A stretch of DNA of 64,000 nucleotides from positions 87,705 through 151,704 of the forward strand of contig NW_003546257.1 of NCBI RefSeq assembly GCF_000090795.2. The letters run 5' to 3'. Numbering within the stretch: the first letter of the stretch is position 1; each line of letters starts with the position of its first letter. A model generated the notes under the pieces. It was not told the origin of the DNA and made no database searches. It saw only the letters and a list, made by a program, of their open reading frames with translations. Below are positions 33,655 to 44,650 of the stretch, piece after piece. The position numbers and the translations under genes are program-made. The stretch is from Amphimedon queenslandica (taxonomy: Eukaryota > Porifera > Demospongiae > Haplosclerida > Niphatidae).

Positions 33655-36600
33655 TTATTGCTTGTATCCCAGTTCAGGAGGGTAACGACCTGTAGGTATG
33701 ATCGGACCTTGAGTCTGAGAATCATCTTTTTGCTTTTTTCCACTCTTTGCTTTGGAGGCAGTTTTTTTCTTCCTTTTTATTGGTTTGTTTCCACCGCTAG
33801 GAACATAATCAGAGTCAGAGCCAGAATCTTTATCTTTACGAGTCCTCTTTCTTCCATTCTGATCTGCTCCAGGGATAATGGCAGAAGAAGCTGGCTTTGT
33901 ACGAAGTGCTTTCTTACTAAACTTAGGCTCGGGTTCAAAATCAGAGTCTGGATCTGACTCTATGCTGTCCTTCTTTACCCCAGCTCCAGGGATAATATCA
34001 GACACTGGTTCTGGGTCAGGTTTTTTACCTGCCCTCCTCCTCTTACCGGCCTTGGGATCAACTCCAGGGATTATCTCTACGTCCTCAGAGTCTGGGTCCA
34101 AGTCTTTATGATCCTTCTTTCCGGTAGGACCAGCTCCAGGGATAATATTGGACACAGGTTCTGGGTCAGGTTTTTTAAGTACTCTCCTCTTACCGGCCTT
34201 GGAATCAACTCCAGGGATTATCTCTACGTCCTCAGAGTCTGGGTCCAAGTCTTTGTGATCCTTCTTTCTGGTAGGGTCACCAGCTCCAGGGATAATATCA
34301 GACACAGGCTCTGGGTCTGTCTTTTTACCTGCCCTCCTCCTCTTACCGGCCTTGGGATCAACTGCAGGGATTATCTCTACGTCCTCAGAGTCTGGGTCCA
34401 AGTTTTTATGATCCTTCTTTCCGGTAGGACCACCAGCTCCAGAGATAATATCAGACACAGGCTCTGGGTCAGTCTTTTTACCTCCCCTCCTCCTCTTACC
34501 AGCCTTGGGATCAACACCAGGGATTATCTCTACGTCCTCAGAGTCTGGGTCCAAGTCTTTGTGATCCTTCTTTCCGGTAGGGCCAGCTCCAGGGATAATA
34601 TTGGGCACAGGTTCTAGGTCTGTCTTTTTACCTGCCCTCCTCTTAGGTGGGCCTGGCTTTTTAAGAGTTCCCCTTGTCTTTCTAGGCAGAGGCTCACCAG
34701 CTTCAGAACTATCACTTGTGTCGGTTGCTTTGATATGCTTCCCTCTCTTTACATCAATGGCCAGGTCACAGTCTTCACCATCTGAGTCATGACTGATCCT
34801 CTTCCTTCCACCTGCTGCTCCTGGTATAACATCAGAGCCATCATCTCCACCCGACCCTTCATCCTTTTTCCTCTTCCTGCTTGACTTCTTGGGCTCAGAG
34901 TCAATAACAACAACATCAGCGCCTTTGTCAATGTCAGTTGCCTCATTCCGTGTCATCTTTCTACCCTTAGCCTTTGGTATGACTTTGGATTCAAACTCTG
35001 GTTCCGGATCATGCTTTCTTTTCCGCCCCTTCAACCCAACTCCTCCTCCTCTTATCCAGTCAAGGCCAGTTCCATCATCTTTCATGCCGTTATCTTTCAG
35101 TTCCTTTAGAAAAATTTTTCTTAAATCCTCATACTTAGGGGTCTCTTCGTACGAGAGTTTATAAATGCACTCCATGTATTTCTGAAGGTATTTTGGGTAC
35201 GCCTTTCCTTTGAAGCAATCCTTCATCAGATCAGTAGGAGCAGCTTTATACCTGAAGAGAGAGAATTATTAATAGAAACAGTGGATAATAATAGCATAAA
35301 ATATACTGTGAGTATTTCTTATATTAAGCTATTGTCATTTAGCTGTATCTTTGATGCTATAAACATGTATATGTTATTTTAGTTTAGCGTTTAAAAACTC
35401 TCTTGCAGGTGGGATAAAGATCAACTAGTGCACGTAATTAAAGTTGACTTAGCTATGGTACTAAATTATTATCAGCCAATTATGTACCTTCTCTTCAAAC
35501 TCGCTACCTTTGGCTTATCATCTATATAATCCTCCCATGGTAGTCTACCACAGGACCATTGTAACAAGCAGTACCCAAGTATCTCCAGATCCCCTCTACG
35601 TGATGGACCTATATACAATGAATCATTATAGATCATTTTATTTATGATAAGGCCTACTAGCTCCATCGTGTGCATCAATGCTTGTGAACTCAATAGTCCC
35701 ATCGTGACAACGTCTTGGGTCAGGTTTATACGGCTTGTGTTCACCGTCAGGACAATATCGAAAAGCTAATCCATAATCTACCAAGTATACCTAATTATCA
35801 TACAGAAATACATAAATCTCCCTTAGCCTTTCTTTGGCCAGAGACCCTGTCCTATAATAGTACAGGGTCTTTGGCAATATTTTTGAGAAAATTAAAAAAT
35901 TTGTAAAACAATCAGTTAAAATTCTCTACACAATATTAGTACATGAGAAAAAATTATAAAAGTAGAGAAAATTTTGGGAAAATTTGGCCGAGACCATGTA
36001 CTATAGCGCAGGACACTTTGGCCCGATTTTGGAGCAGCTTAAAAAATTTGTAAAAATCCAATATATGAGCTATAAAATTATTTCCCTATGAAATTTGACA
36101 GTTTATTTGCAAAATCATTAAATATTAATTTTCCCAGAAAAAAATATTTTCTGGGAATTTTTTCCTGGAGAAAACTAATTTTCCTTGGGAAATTTGCCGG
36201 GAAACTTATTTTTCCTAAATTTGCCAAAAAATAATTTTTATGGGAAAATTTGCCGGAAAACATGTTTTTCCCTGTAAAATTGCCAGGAAGCTTATTTTTC
36301 CCGGTAAATTTGCTGGAAAAAATTATTTTCTTGTAAAATTTACTATAAAATTTATTTATCCTGAAAAAATTGTTGGGAAATGTTTTAAAAAATTATTTAT
36401 TTTCACCCAATTTTGGAGCAACTTAAAAAATTCATAAAAAATCCAATTTTAATTGAAATCAGTTCAAACTTTCTACACAACACAACAACATCTATGTGTA
36501 TCAGAAAAAATTATAAAAATGGAGAATTCTCTTCTTTTCAATTTTGGTAAAATTTGCCCCTATACCATGTACTATGGTCTTTGGCCTAATTTCCCGTGAC

Positions 36601-37490
36601 CCCAAAAAACCTGATCTCTTTGAGAATATCCAGTAAGTAAGTTTGTGCCTTTAATGTCAGCATGAACATACTGTGAATCATGTAAGTATTCAAGTGCCTC
36701 TAACTTTAGAGAGAAAAGATGGACGATCAAGAATAATTACAACAACTATTCACTTACTATTCTTAATGCCAAATAGCAAACAGTCTTTACTCCAAACTTG
36801 CTCCCGGCTTCTTCAAAAAGCTTTCCAATATCGTCCCCAAATCTCTCCATCACAAGAAAGCGATACTGCGAAGATGAGGACTCATGTTTCCCAGAATCAA
36901 TATACTGAGGTATTGCAAGATACTTTAAATCATGAGACTTCATCCAATCATTTACTGTTAGTAGTAAAAATTAATAAATAAAAATAAACACAATAAACTC
37001 ACTTTTGTCTGCAGTGGCTGCTCGTGTGTAAAACGATAATTCTGTGAATAAGGGTCCGTTGTCTTCTGGCTCCTGTTTTAATTTAAAATATCAACTGAAA
37101 TGTGTTTATTTATAATGTCATCATGCAGAGTTCGAAAATCATATATACATATCAGCAATTTTATGGGCGGAGGATTATAAGTATACTTACCACTTTAATA
37201 ACGTAATTGCCTGAAGATTTTGCAGCTGTTGAAAATGCTTCATATATCTCTCCAAAACCTCCTTTCCCTATTGAATTCCCTAGCCTCCACTCTTTCTTAG
37301 TAAACCCGGAAAGGGTTGTACCACATGGCAATGGAGGCGCCATTTTCCTAACTGGAGGAGCTGTTTTCTTCTTAGGAGCTCTCTTCGGAGGTTTCTTAGA
37401 TTTGCTTATTACAGATCCATCAGGAGAATCACTCTCAGCTTTCCCTTTCTTGCTTCTGGGACTCTTTCTAGTTGCCTCTTTGGGCGCCAT
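33655..37490 (-). CDS. VRK1: VRK1-like nuclear kinase with giant repeat-bearing tail
   Basis: Seven exons on the minus strand: 37490-37191, 37072-37003, 36954-36758, 36703-36611, 35790-35658, 35608-35488 and 35251-33655, in phase, 836 aa. The N-terminus is basic (1-50). The kinase domain starts near 57: glycine loop GKGGFG (75-80), lysine K99 in VIKVE, catalytic loop HADIKGTN (203-210), DYG at 225-227 in place of DFG (normal for VRKs), then [14 protein letters not shown] and [17 protein letters not shown], all VRK hallmarks. It should be an active Ser/Thr kinase acting on chromatin. Human VRK1 has 396 aa, ending soon after the kinase domain. Here about 372-836 is a charged, disordered tail with a four-copy repeat and many nuclear-localisation-like KRKK and GKRRR clusters. 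The gene is tail-to-tail with alanyl-tRNA synthetase. Confidence 0.95.
33985..34640 (-). repeat. Coding tandem repeat in the VRK tail (four 49-51-residue units)
   Basis: The landmark [11 protein letters not shown] is encoded four times; its DNA recurs at 34081, 34228, 34381 and 34534 (147, 153 and 153 bp apart, all multiples of three). A unit reads roughly GKK-(T/P)[45 protein letters not shown]. Acidic and basic blocks alternate around IIPG motifs. The high nucleotide identity between units points to recent tandem duplication that kept the frame. Confidence 0.93.
35830..36610 (-). repeat. Palindrome-core repeat split by a minisatellite, filling VRK intron 4
   Basis: Family sequence at about 35830-36070 (TACAGGGTCTTTGGC; AATTCTCTACACAATATTAG) and 36410-36600 (ATTCATAAAAAATCCAATTTT; CTTTCTACACAACACAAC) flanks an unrelated stretch at about 36085-36390. 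That stretch has roughly ten degenerate copies of a 25-30-bp unit of the type TTTTTCCCGGTAAATTTGCC followed by GGAAAA. Together these make up nearly the whole 820-bp intron. Confidence 0.75.
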
Positions 37491-40400
37491 TTTGCATTAC
37501 AATTTACAAACCTCCTTAAATCATGAACACGCGGAAGCACGTGTCTACCTGGCCTGAAATATAGCTACACATACACACATTCCTAGGATTCTCACATGAA
37601 TGCATCCATGAAGTGATTACACAGGTGGTCTTACATCTCAGTATGAGGGCTTGTCCACTATAACTTGATTATTAGTATTGGCAGGAATGCCTTCATGTCG
37701 CAATAGGCTATTGTAAAACGTTTTAGCAATTAATAAAAATAAAGACAAATAAATAAAGAATAAAGACTAATTATTAATTAAATGATAACGATTTAATGAG
37801 CTACAGTAGACGTGCTGATAATAAATCAGTGGGTGAGACAAAGACAGTAGGACACTAAACACGAGCAAGCGAGTAGATATGGTGCTACCATTATATCTCT
37901 TGGTAGTTACACAGAACAAATCAACACAATGTATCGATCAGTAGGAGTAGAGGAAGATCCATTCATTCCTTATAAGGAGTCAAATGAAACACAGGACGTC
38001 ATCATGTAGGACACTTCCTCCTATCAACTATACTAATAGATTGCTATGTATGTATTCCTGTATGAGTGACATAACAATGACGTTAATACTGTATTGTGGA
38101 GGGCATGCAATTTGAAATTAACCAGTGATTGCATTACTGTACCATAAGATCATCAGTAAATTAATGCATGTAGCTAGAATGTAAGCTATAAATATTTTAT
38201 TGCTACCTGTGTTCCAGGATATGCACCCACGTCCTTAAATTTTTAATACTGGTTCTTGTACACGTCTCCTTATAAGGTCAAGCCGGTCGGTTAATAAAAG
38301 CAATGAGTACAAATGTGTTTTGGAGAGAGAATTTGTCCCTTGTCAGTTGGTATGCGACTTTTTATGGGAAAGGGGAGTATATGCTGCCATGAAATCAGTT
38401 GTAAACTGAAATATTTGAGTATAAATATATGCTTGTATGAATAACAATTTTTACTCTATAATATACTCCTTCCTTATGCAGCAAAAAATTTATTTTTCGT
38501 TTGTATTTTTCTGCAATTAATTTGATAAAAGATTTACTATTGCAGTGTTTGCATATACACAACCACTAATGCTGACATACATTGTTTTTATATTGCACTG
38601 CTTTTATTACTATTATTATTATTATTATTATTATATGCACTTTCTCTTGCTAGTCTAGCTAAAGACACTTGTCTGTGTTTGTATAATATACCACATATCA
38701 ATGTCCATATGATAGCATATCACTGATATTAGTCCCCACATTTCCGAATTCCTTTAATCTTGCTTGATTTAATAAGAAATGAGGAAAATAGGAACAGACA
38801 GGGATAGCAGCTGTATATACAATGGTAATAATGATATTAGTCAGTGTATAGTTACGCTATAATGTGTAATTGTTTGCTTTATTAATTGTTCTCATTGTTG
38901 GCTGTGTGTGGTCAATTATTTGAATAAATTGTGATTTATCTGTAATTTATTTGTTCTCGCAAGTAACTGTGCACTGTCCTAGCTCCTCTCCTCCTCACAT
39001 TTTACCTCTTTCCCTCTCTCTCCTCTCCCTCCCTCCCTCTCTCTCCTTCTCCCTCTCTCTCCTCTCCCCCTTTCCTCTCCCTCTTTCTTTCTGTGTTCTC
39101 TCTCCACCATCATACAGTACTAGTGGTTGAGGTAATTACTTCAGTAGCATAATTATAATCAATCAAAATGATAGCAAATAGTTTGCTTTGGTTTGTTTTC
39201 AGTCCCTAATAGCCAGACCCAAACAGACTCATTACATCAGAGGACTGAGTCACCTCAAATTCAGTTATTACTATCCTGCTGGCCAGCTTAATTTCATCAA
39301 CACATTTTTACACCAGTCTAACAAAATAATATTTAATATATCACAGACAATCATATGTACATAATAACTTATGAATGTAGAGTCATGCATAGTTATACAT
39401 GTTAATGGATCAATTGTTGGGCTATTGGTATTCTAATTGATATTGTGTAGAAGCAGGTGTTACTCGCTGGAATGTCTTTAATGAATCATTATTGCCACGA
39501 ATGAATGATTCTATTCTGAATCTATGTACATGTACACCGTAACTCTTTGAACAATCATAATTCCAGGCTGTACCGAACAGTTGGTCCTGTAACTTGGCAT
39601 GCAGGCTAGCTCCCTTTTAAGAGGCTAGTAGCAAAGCATTGTCTCTATACTATGGCATTTTGTTGTTTCCATGTTTCGATGATCATGTATGAGCATTGGA
39701 TGTACACAATAAACCAGCCAGCACAAAACATGAATTATAAATGCTTGGTACAGCCACCACCTCAAAAAGGGACTATAATAAAATAAATAACTGCAATGAT
39801 GCATGCTCATTACACTGTGGAATATAGCTATTATTCTATTGTAGTAAAGGGGGTATTGTACCTTAATTGGATACACATGTACTAGCTGATATTGCACACT
39901 CAAAAATGCCCCACTATCAGTCACTATCACAAGTGATTACTGTCATTTCATGATACATCTATTGTTTTGGATAATAGGCCACCTATATACTTATAGACGG
40001 CAATGACAACATTTACTCTAAATTATGATAGAAGCATCCGTTAAATAAAGCCATTACATAGAGACAGTTAGTATAATGGTCAATAACAATACTCAATTGT
40101 ATAAAGCACTAGGTTTACAGTGCAGTACATAGCATAGCCACACAAAGATGTGACGGTAATCACATTCGCTTACATGTATGAATACATATGTACCGGCCAT
40201 TAATCATGTATAACTCCCACTCTTTTTCAAGTGCACTCATTAATGACCTTGTCTTCCTATTATCTCACTTATCCAGTCATAGGTTAGCTCCTAAGCATGA
40301 GAAGAATTCAGTTTTTGACTAAACTGTAATCAATATTCATCTTGTCACTCAATAACTGAATCATGATCCAGCATAACTTATACCGGCAGAGGCAGCTGCT

Positions 40401-43400
40401 CAAAGCAAGCGCTCGCAAGTCATACTTTGATGCGTGTGCATCCGACACAAACCAATTAAGTACTTACACAAAAATCTCCCTCAAGTCCTTCATCTCTTTT
40501 AGACATAACACATCAACTCGATGGACATTTCTAGCATATCACATTGAAGTACAAAGAGACATGCGTGCATACATGTATACATGTAAATAGCGGAAATGCT
40601 TAGAGAAACAGCAGCTGTCAATATGCAATGGGTTATGGCTATATCTTGAGATTAATAAACACTTTCCAAAAAAGCGGCTGTGTAGCATAACAGGGTAAGG
40701 AGCCAAAGTATTCACGCCAGTAGAACCACATTAGAATATACAGGTACATGTATCTAAAGGATAATGTTAGGACTAATACATGTTTTCTATTTGTTTTTGT
40801 TGTTCCTAGAAGTAGGGATTGGCTATATATGGAGAGTGATGATATAGGAGTTGTATTTGGATATTTATATTAACAATAAAGACCCAATGAATTTCTAATA
40901 ACAATACCATTACGGCATATTTAACAATAAAACTATGCTATACTACAAAAATTACTGTGTAGATACTAAATAAAAGTAGAGTATATCAACATGCATTGTC
41001 TCTGTATTACTGTTTTGTGTATTAGCTGTGCATATGCTAATAGGACAAGGATTGGAATGTAGATAGTATTACAGGCTAATATGTAGTTATGTACAAAGAC
41101 AAGTTGATGGCATTTGAATAATAATAATGATGAATGCAATTTTGTTGTTGCTTCTATGCGCTATCCAATCGTTGTACATCCAAAATGTGGTAAACAACTC
41201 TCTCTCACACACTCAAATAATTACTGCATATACAATTAACCACTGTATTATTGTAATTATAGCCTACATCAAAAAAGTACCGCATTCTTTGTAAAAATTA
41301 GGAGTGCCACCTTTTACCATAGATAGACTATGATAAGAGATGCAGCATTCATTATTCAAACCAACTCACTCTTATTTCAGTAGAGTTACTATATAGTGTG
41401 CTACAACTCACTCTTATTTCAGTGACATAGTCCCAGGAGATAGAATTACTAGTGTGCTACACTTTAAAAAAGACAGGGTGGGTCAAAATGCACATGTATT
41501 TCTCTCTTTCATGTCTTCCCAATCAAAGCATACCTTGTCAAAGCATACCTTGTAACTCTTACATGTAACATGTAAGATGTCACACTGACCCCTGGGCCAC
41601 TGGAATTTTATTATTAGAGGCAGGGAAAGAGAAAGAAAGATCAAAGAGAAGAAGGAAAGTGGAAAGAGAGCGAGAGAGAGAGAGAGAGAAAAAGAGTAAA
41701 CAACATTGAATTAGAGAGCATTATCAATGGTCTGTGAAATGGCATAAACTTTTAAGGGAAACAATGTAACGTACATTTCTTGCGAAATACATGTGAAATG
41801 ATCATTTAGACATACCTCCTTAATCTGCTACAATAACAGCTAGTACACTTGCAAATGTACACGGAATGCAAGATAAATGCGTCATTTTTGAGAACCACAC
41901 GTAATAACGTGTACATGTACATCCACTCTTAGAGTAATTATAGTGCTTATATGTAAATGATGTACAGTCCAAAAGGATATCCTGTATAGTATACTAATTG
42001 TAATGTGTCACAGCTTCCATTAATATCAAAGTTCATCTTCTGGCATAAAGGTTAAGAGTATAATGGATTGGCAGGGAAGATTACAAGAGAGAGAGAGAGA
42101 GAGATTTTTAAGCAATGAAAGATCAAATATTGCGATATGCAATGTAATTGCCATGTCAACCAATAAAAAACTATTGAGGAGCTCATTGTTTATCTGTTTA
42201 CTATATAAGGTGTTGGTATTAACTATTGTGTTCAAACAGAGGGTGTAGGGCCAATGCTTGGATTACATGTACATGTACATGTACTTATAGACTTTATGCA
42301 GTAGCACACATCATGTGGTAATTATTATTAGTAGCATGCAGTCATGTATATGCACACACAGCATTAGGATCAATAGATTAGAATGTGTTTGCTCCACTTT
42401 ATAGCCTTAAGGCAATCCCCCATTCATATACAGTACACATAAAGTAACAGTAATAATAAAGAGGATTCATCATAATTGATTTTACTTGTCAGAAGGGCAA
42501 CAAATAAAAAGATAATTAAGGGACAATATAAATGCACACATACATGTACATAGTACATACATGTATATACTCTGGATTGCATGTAAGATTACACATACAG
42601 CATTATTACAATACATAGCCACAATGTCTAGTAATGTCATTGAGATTGATTGTCTTTCTTTGTACATGGTAATGAAATCAGACAAATGTTATTATCACAA
42701 TAATTATATAGCAGGCAATGGCTTGGAAGGCTGTCAATATTCATATTAGATTAGCCATGTTCATGTATGTAATGCAATGATGAGTCTTAAAAGGTTTAAA
42801 TAATGAAGGAAAATGAAATAGACAAACAAACTAACTTAATCAATGAGTCTTTCATTGAAAGTTTGAGTACAAGAGTGTCATGATGACAAGTGATAATAAT
42901 TACTACAAGAGAAACTGGAAGGAAATTAGAGAGAGAGAGAGAGATACATGTAGATAGAAAAAGAGAGAGTGGGAGAATAACTACATATTTAAATATTTTG
43001 ATTTCATTGTCCATGCAGTATCTGCCTGCACTGTTCCAATAGTAAACTCTGCATTACATTACATGTATTGCAACATGCCTTCTGTACTTATAGTGTGTGT
43101 ATCTCTTGACATGTTTACGAACTAAAATGAGCAAAAATGATAATATGCACTTGTACTAGAGAATGTTTAAAATCAGAACTAAACATGTATATTTCCAAGA
43201 ACGAAGGAAAAAATATCTAAATAACGGTCACGTATACATGTACATGTACATGTATATGCGAGAATAAAAATGGCTGTTTTTCATTCATTCCTTGTCTGTC
43301 ATGGCAATAGTACATAACTTGTTGCATATTTATGTTCATGTTCAAGGAGACATGGAGACATGGAGACAAGTACACACATACACAATAGATGTACATATAC

Positions 43401-43640
43401 TAGGAATGCAGGCATGGGGATTATGATATGTAGACAAAATGAACAGAAATAGACACAATAGTAGCAATACCAACGCTCTCTACACAGTACCAGTATGTCA
43501 CATTATGTGGTGGAATTGGTTTAAGAAACAAAATCATAAATCAAATTTAAAAAAAAAGGAAATTTAAATATTTATTTAAGAGATCTGAGTTGCTTGTGAA
43601 AATAAAACCACATATTTGGTGAAGTCACAAAGTTAATAAG
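37491..43640. other. 6.1-kb region with no supported gene
   Basis: I find no exon chain with conserved protein sequence on either strand. It holds a CT-rich tract at 38990-39105, an (ATT)n run at about 38610-38635, a direct repeat of CAACTCACTCTTATTTCAGT at 41362 and 41404, purine runs near 41630-41690 and ACATGT arrays at about 41908, 42265 and 43230. A 26-codon frame at 37929-38009 and frames at 39625-39930 (minus) and 40363-40590 (plus) have no recognisable similarity. Confidence 0.45.
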
Positions 43641-44509
43641 TCACTTTAGCTCTTCTATCACTTCTCCTTTTCTAACTTTTGCTATGGCGTCAAGGACGTA
43701 CTGTATTGGGTCATCAGGCTTCTCATAAGCCAGCCTAGCAGTAATGTTCTATGTAAAAGAGAGAAAGAAATGGACTCAAAAATTAGGCCAAAGTCCCTGT
43801 ACTATAGTACAGTGTCTTCGGCCAAATTTCACCAAAAATGACTAGGAGGCAATTCTCCATTTTTATAAATTTTTTTGACACATATACATGTTCTTATGTT
43901 GTGTAGCAAGTTTGAGCTGATTCCAATCAAAATTGTATTTTTTATGAAATTTTAAAATTGTCCCAAAGCCATGTACATGTACTGTATTGTAGTGCTTGAA
44001 TGAAGCATGCTTTTAAGTTCACTTAGCACTATTTATGGTGGATGCTTGAATTGAAAATAATTTACTAGAATGCAATTATGGATCAGTAATGAATTGCAAA
44101 TTGCAACTGCCTTGATCATAGTTCCAAATGCTCCCAGAAATTTGCAGGTTTTAAAAGTCAGGTGCCAATTGCTCGTAACTCAAAATAAAATGCATTGGGA
44201 GGTTCATTCAAATGGAAAAGCAATTGGAAGGACACAATTCTGTCAAAACTCCCATACTTAAAATTATTATTGTGTAATGTGTAAAGTTTCCATGGTAACC
44301 TGAAACACCTCCACAATCTTATGCTTCTCAATGTACTTGACAGCCAGCGTGTAGGGATCCTGTACGGACTGGCCGATGCTCTGTTGGCCATCTTTGAGGT
44401 TTAGAGCCAAGGCTATTCTCTCCTTTATCTCATCATCATCTGGAATAGAGTAGGAAACGAGAGGAAACTGCTGGAATCCGCGGCTTGTTTGCTCATTTCC
44501 CGACGCCAT
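43641..44509 (-). CDS. Small RIIa-like docking-domain protein, TEX55-like
   Basis: Two exons on the minus strand: 44509-44300 and 43748-43641, joined in phase 0 to give 105 aa. The N-terminal half is polar. The C-terminal half (about 51-94) has the pattern DPYTLAVKYIEKHKIVEVFQ followed by NITARLAYEKPDDPIQYVL, which resembles the RIIa-type dimerization/docking helices seen at the end of TEX55 and in several cilium and sperm-flagellum proteins that bind A-kinase anchors. A role in cAMP-kinase anchoring in cilia is an inference from that family. It shares a 141-bp divergent promoter with the next gene. The intron carries a palindrome-core repeat. It could instead belong to another RIIa/DPY30-like family. 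Confidence 0.7.
43780..43990 (+). repeat. Intronic palindrome-core repeat copy (RIIa-like gene)
   Basis: Core at about 43795-43814 (CCCTGTACTATAGTACAGTG, one base off the consensus), followed by GGCAATTCTCCATTTTTATA and TTGTGTAGCAAGTTTGAGCT. Antisense to its host gene. Confidence 0.85.
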
Positions 44510-44650
44510 TTTGTGTCTCCGCCCACAAATACCGGATGTAAACAGTCTGGTTAATTAACTATTGTTTTATAACTAACGATGTTAAAGTATAAAAAGGCCT
44601 TGCATTCCAGCTCCCAAGCTATGCTACTACTCCACAGTTTTTGCAACTGA
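44510..44650. promoter_or_regulatory. 141-bp bidirectional promoter region
   Basis: The region separates the start codons of two divergently transcribed genes and so must contain both 5' UTRs and core promoters. It includes a GTATAAAAAGGC TATA-like sequence at about 44587-44598 in plus orientation. Regulation by shared factors is inferred from distance only. Confidence 0.6.

Noticed and set aside
33658-34792. Plus-strand frames up to 169 residues with internal repeats
   Set aside because: They are the antisense shadow of the VRK tail repeat; the minus-strand frame is longer, in phase with the kinase exons and keeps its motifs.
39625-39930. 101-residue minus-strand frame
   Set aside because: No similarity recognised, no supporting splice sites, composition like the surrounding non-coding DNA.
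40363-40590. 75-residue plus-strand frame
   Set aside because: No recognisable domain and no linked exons; could be real but not supportable.
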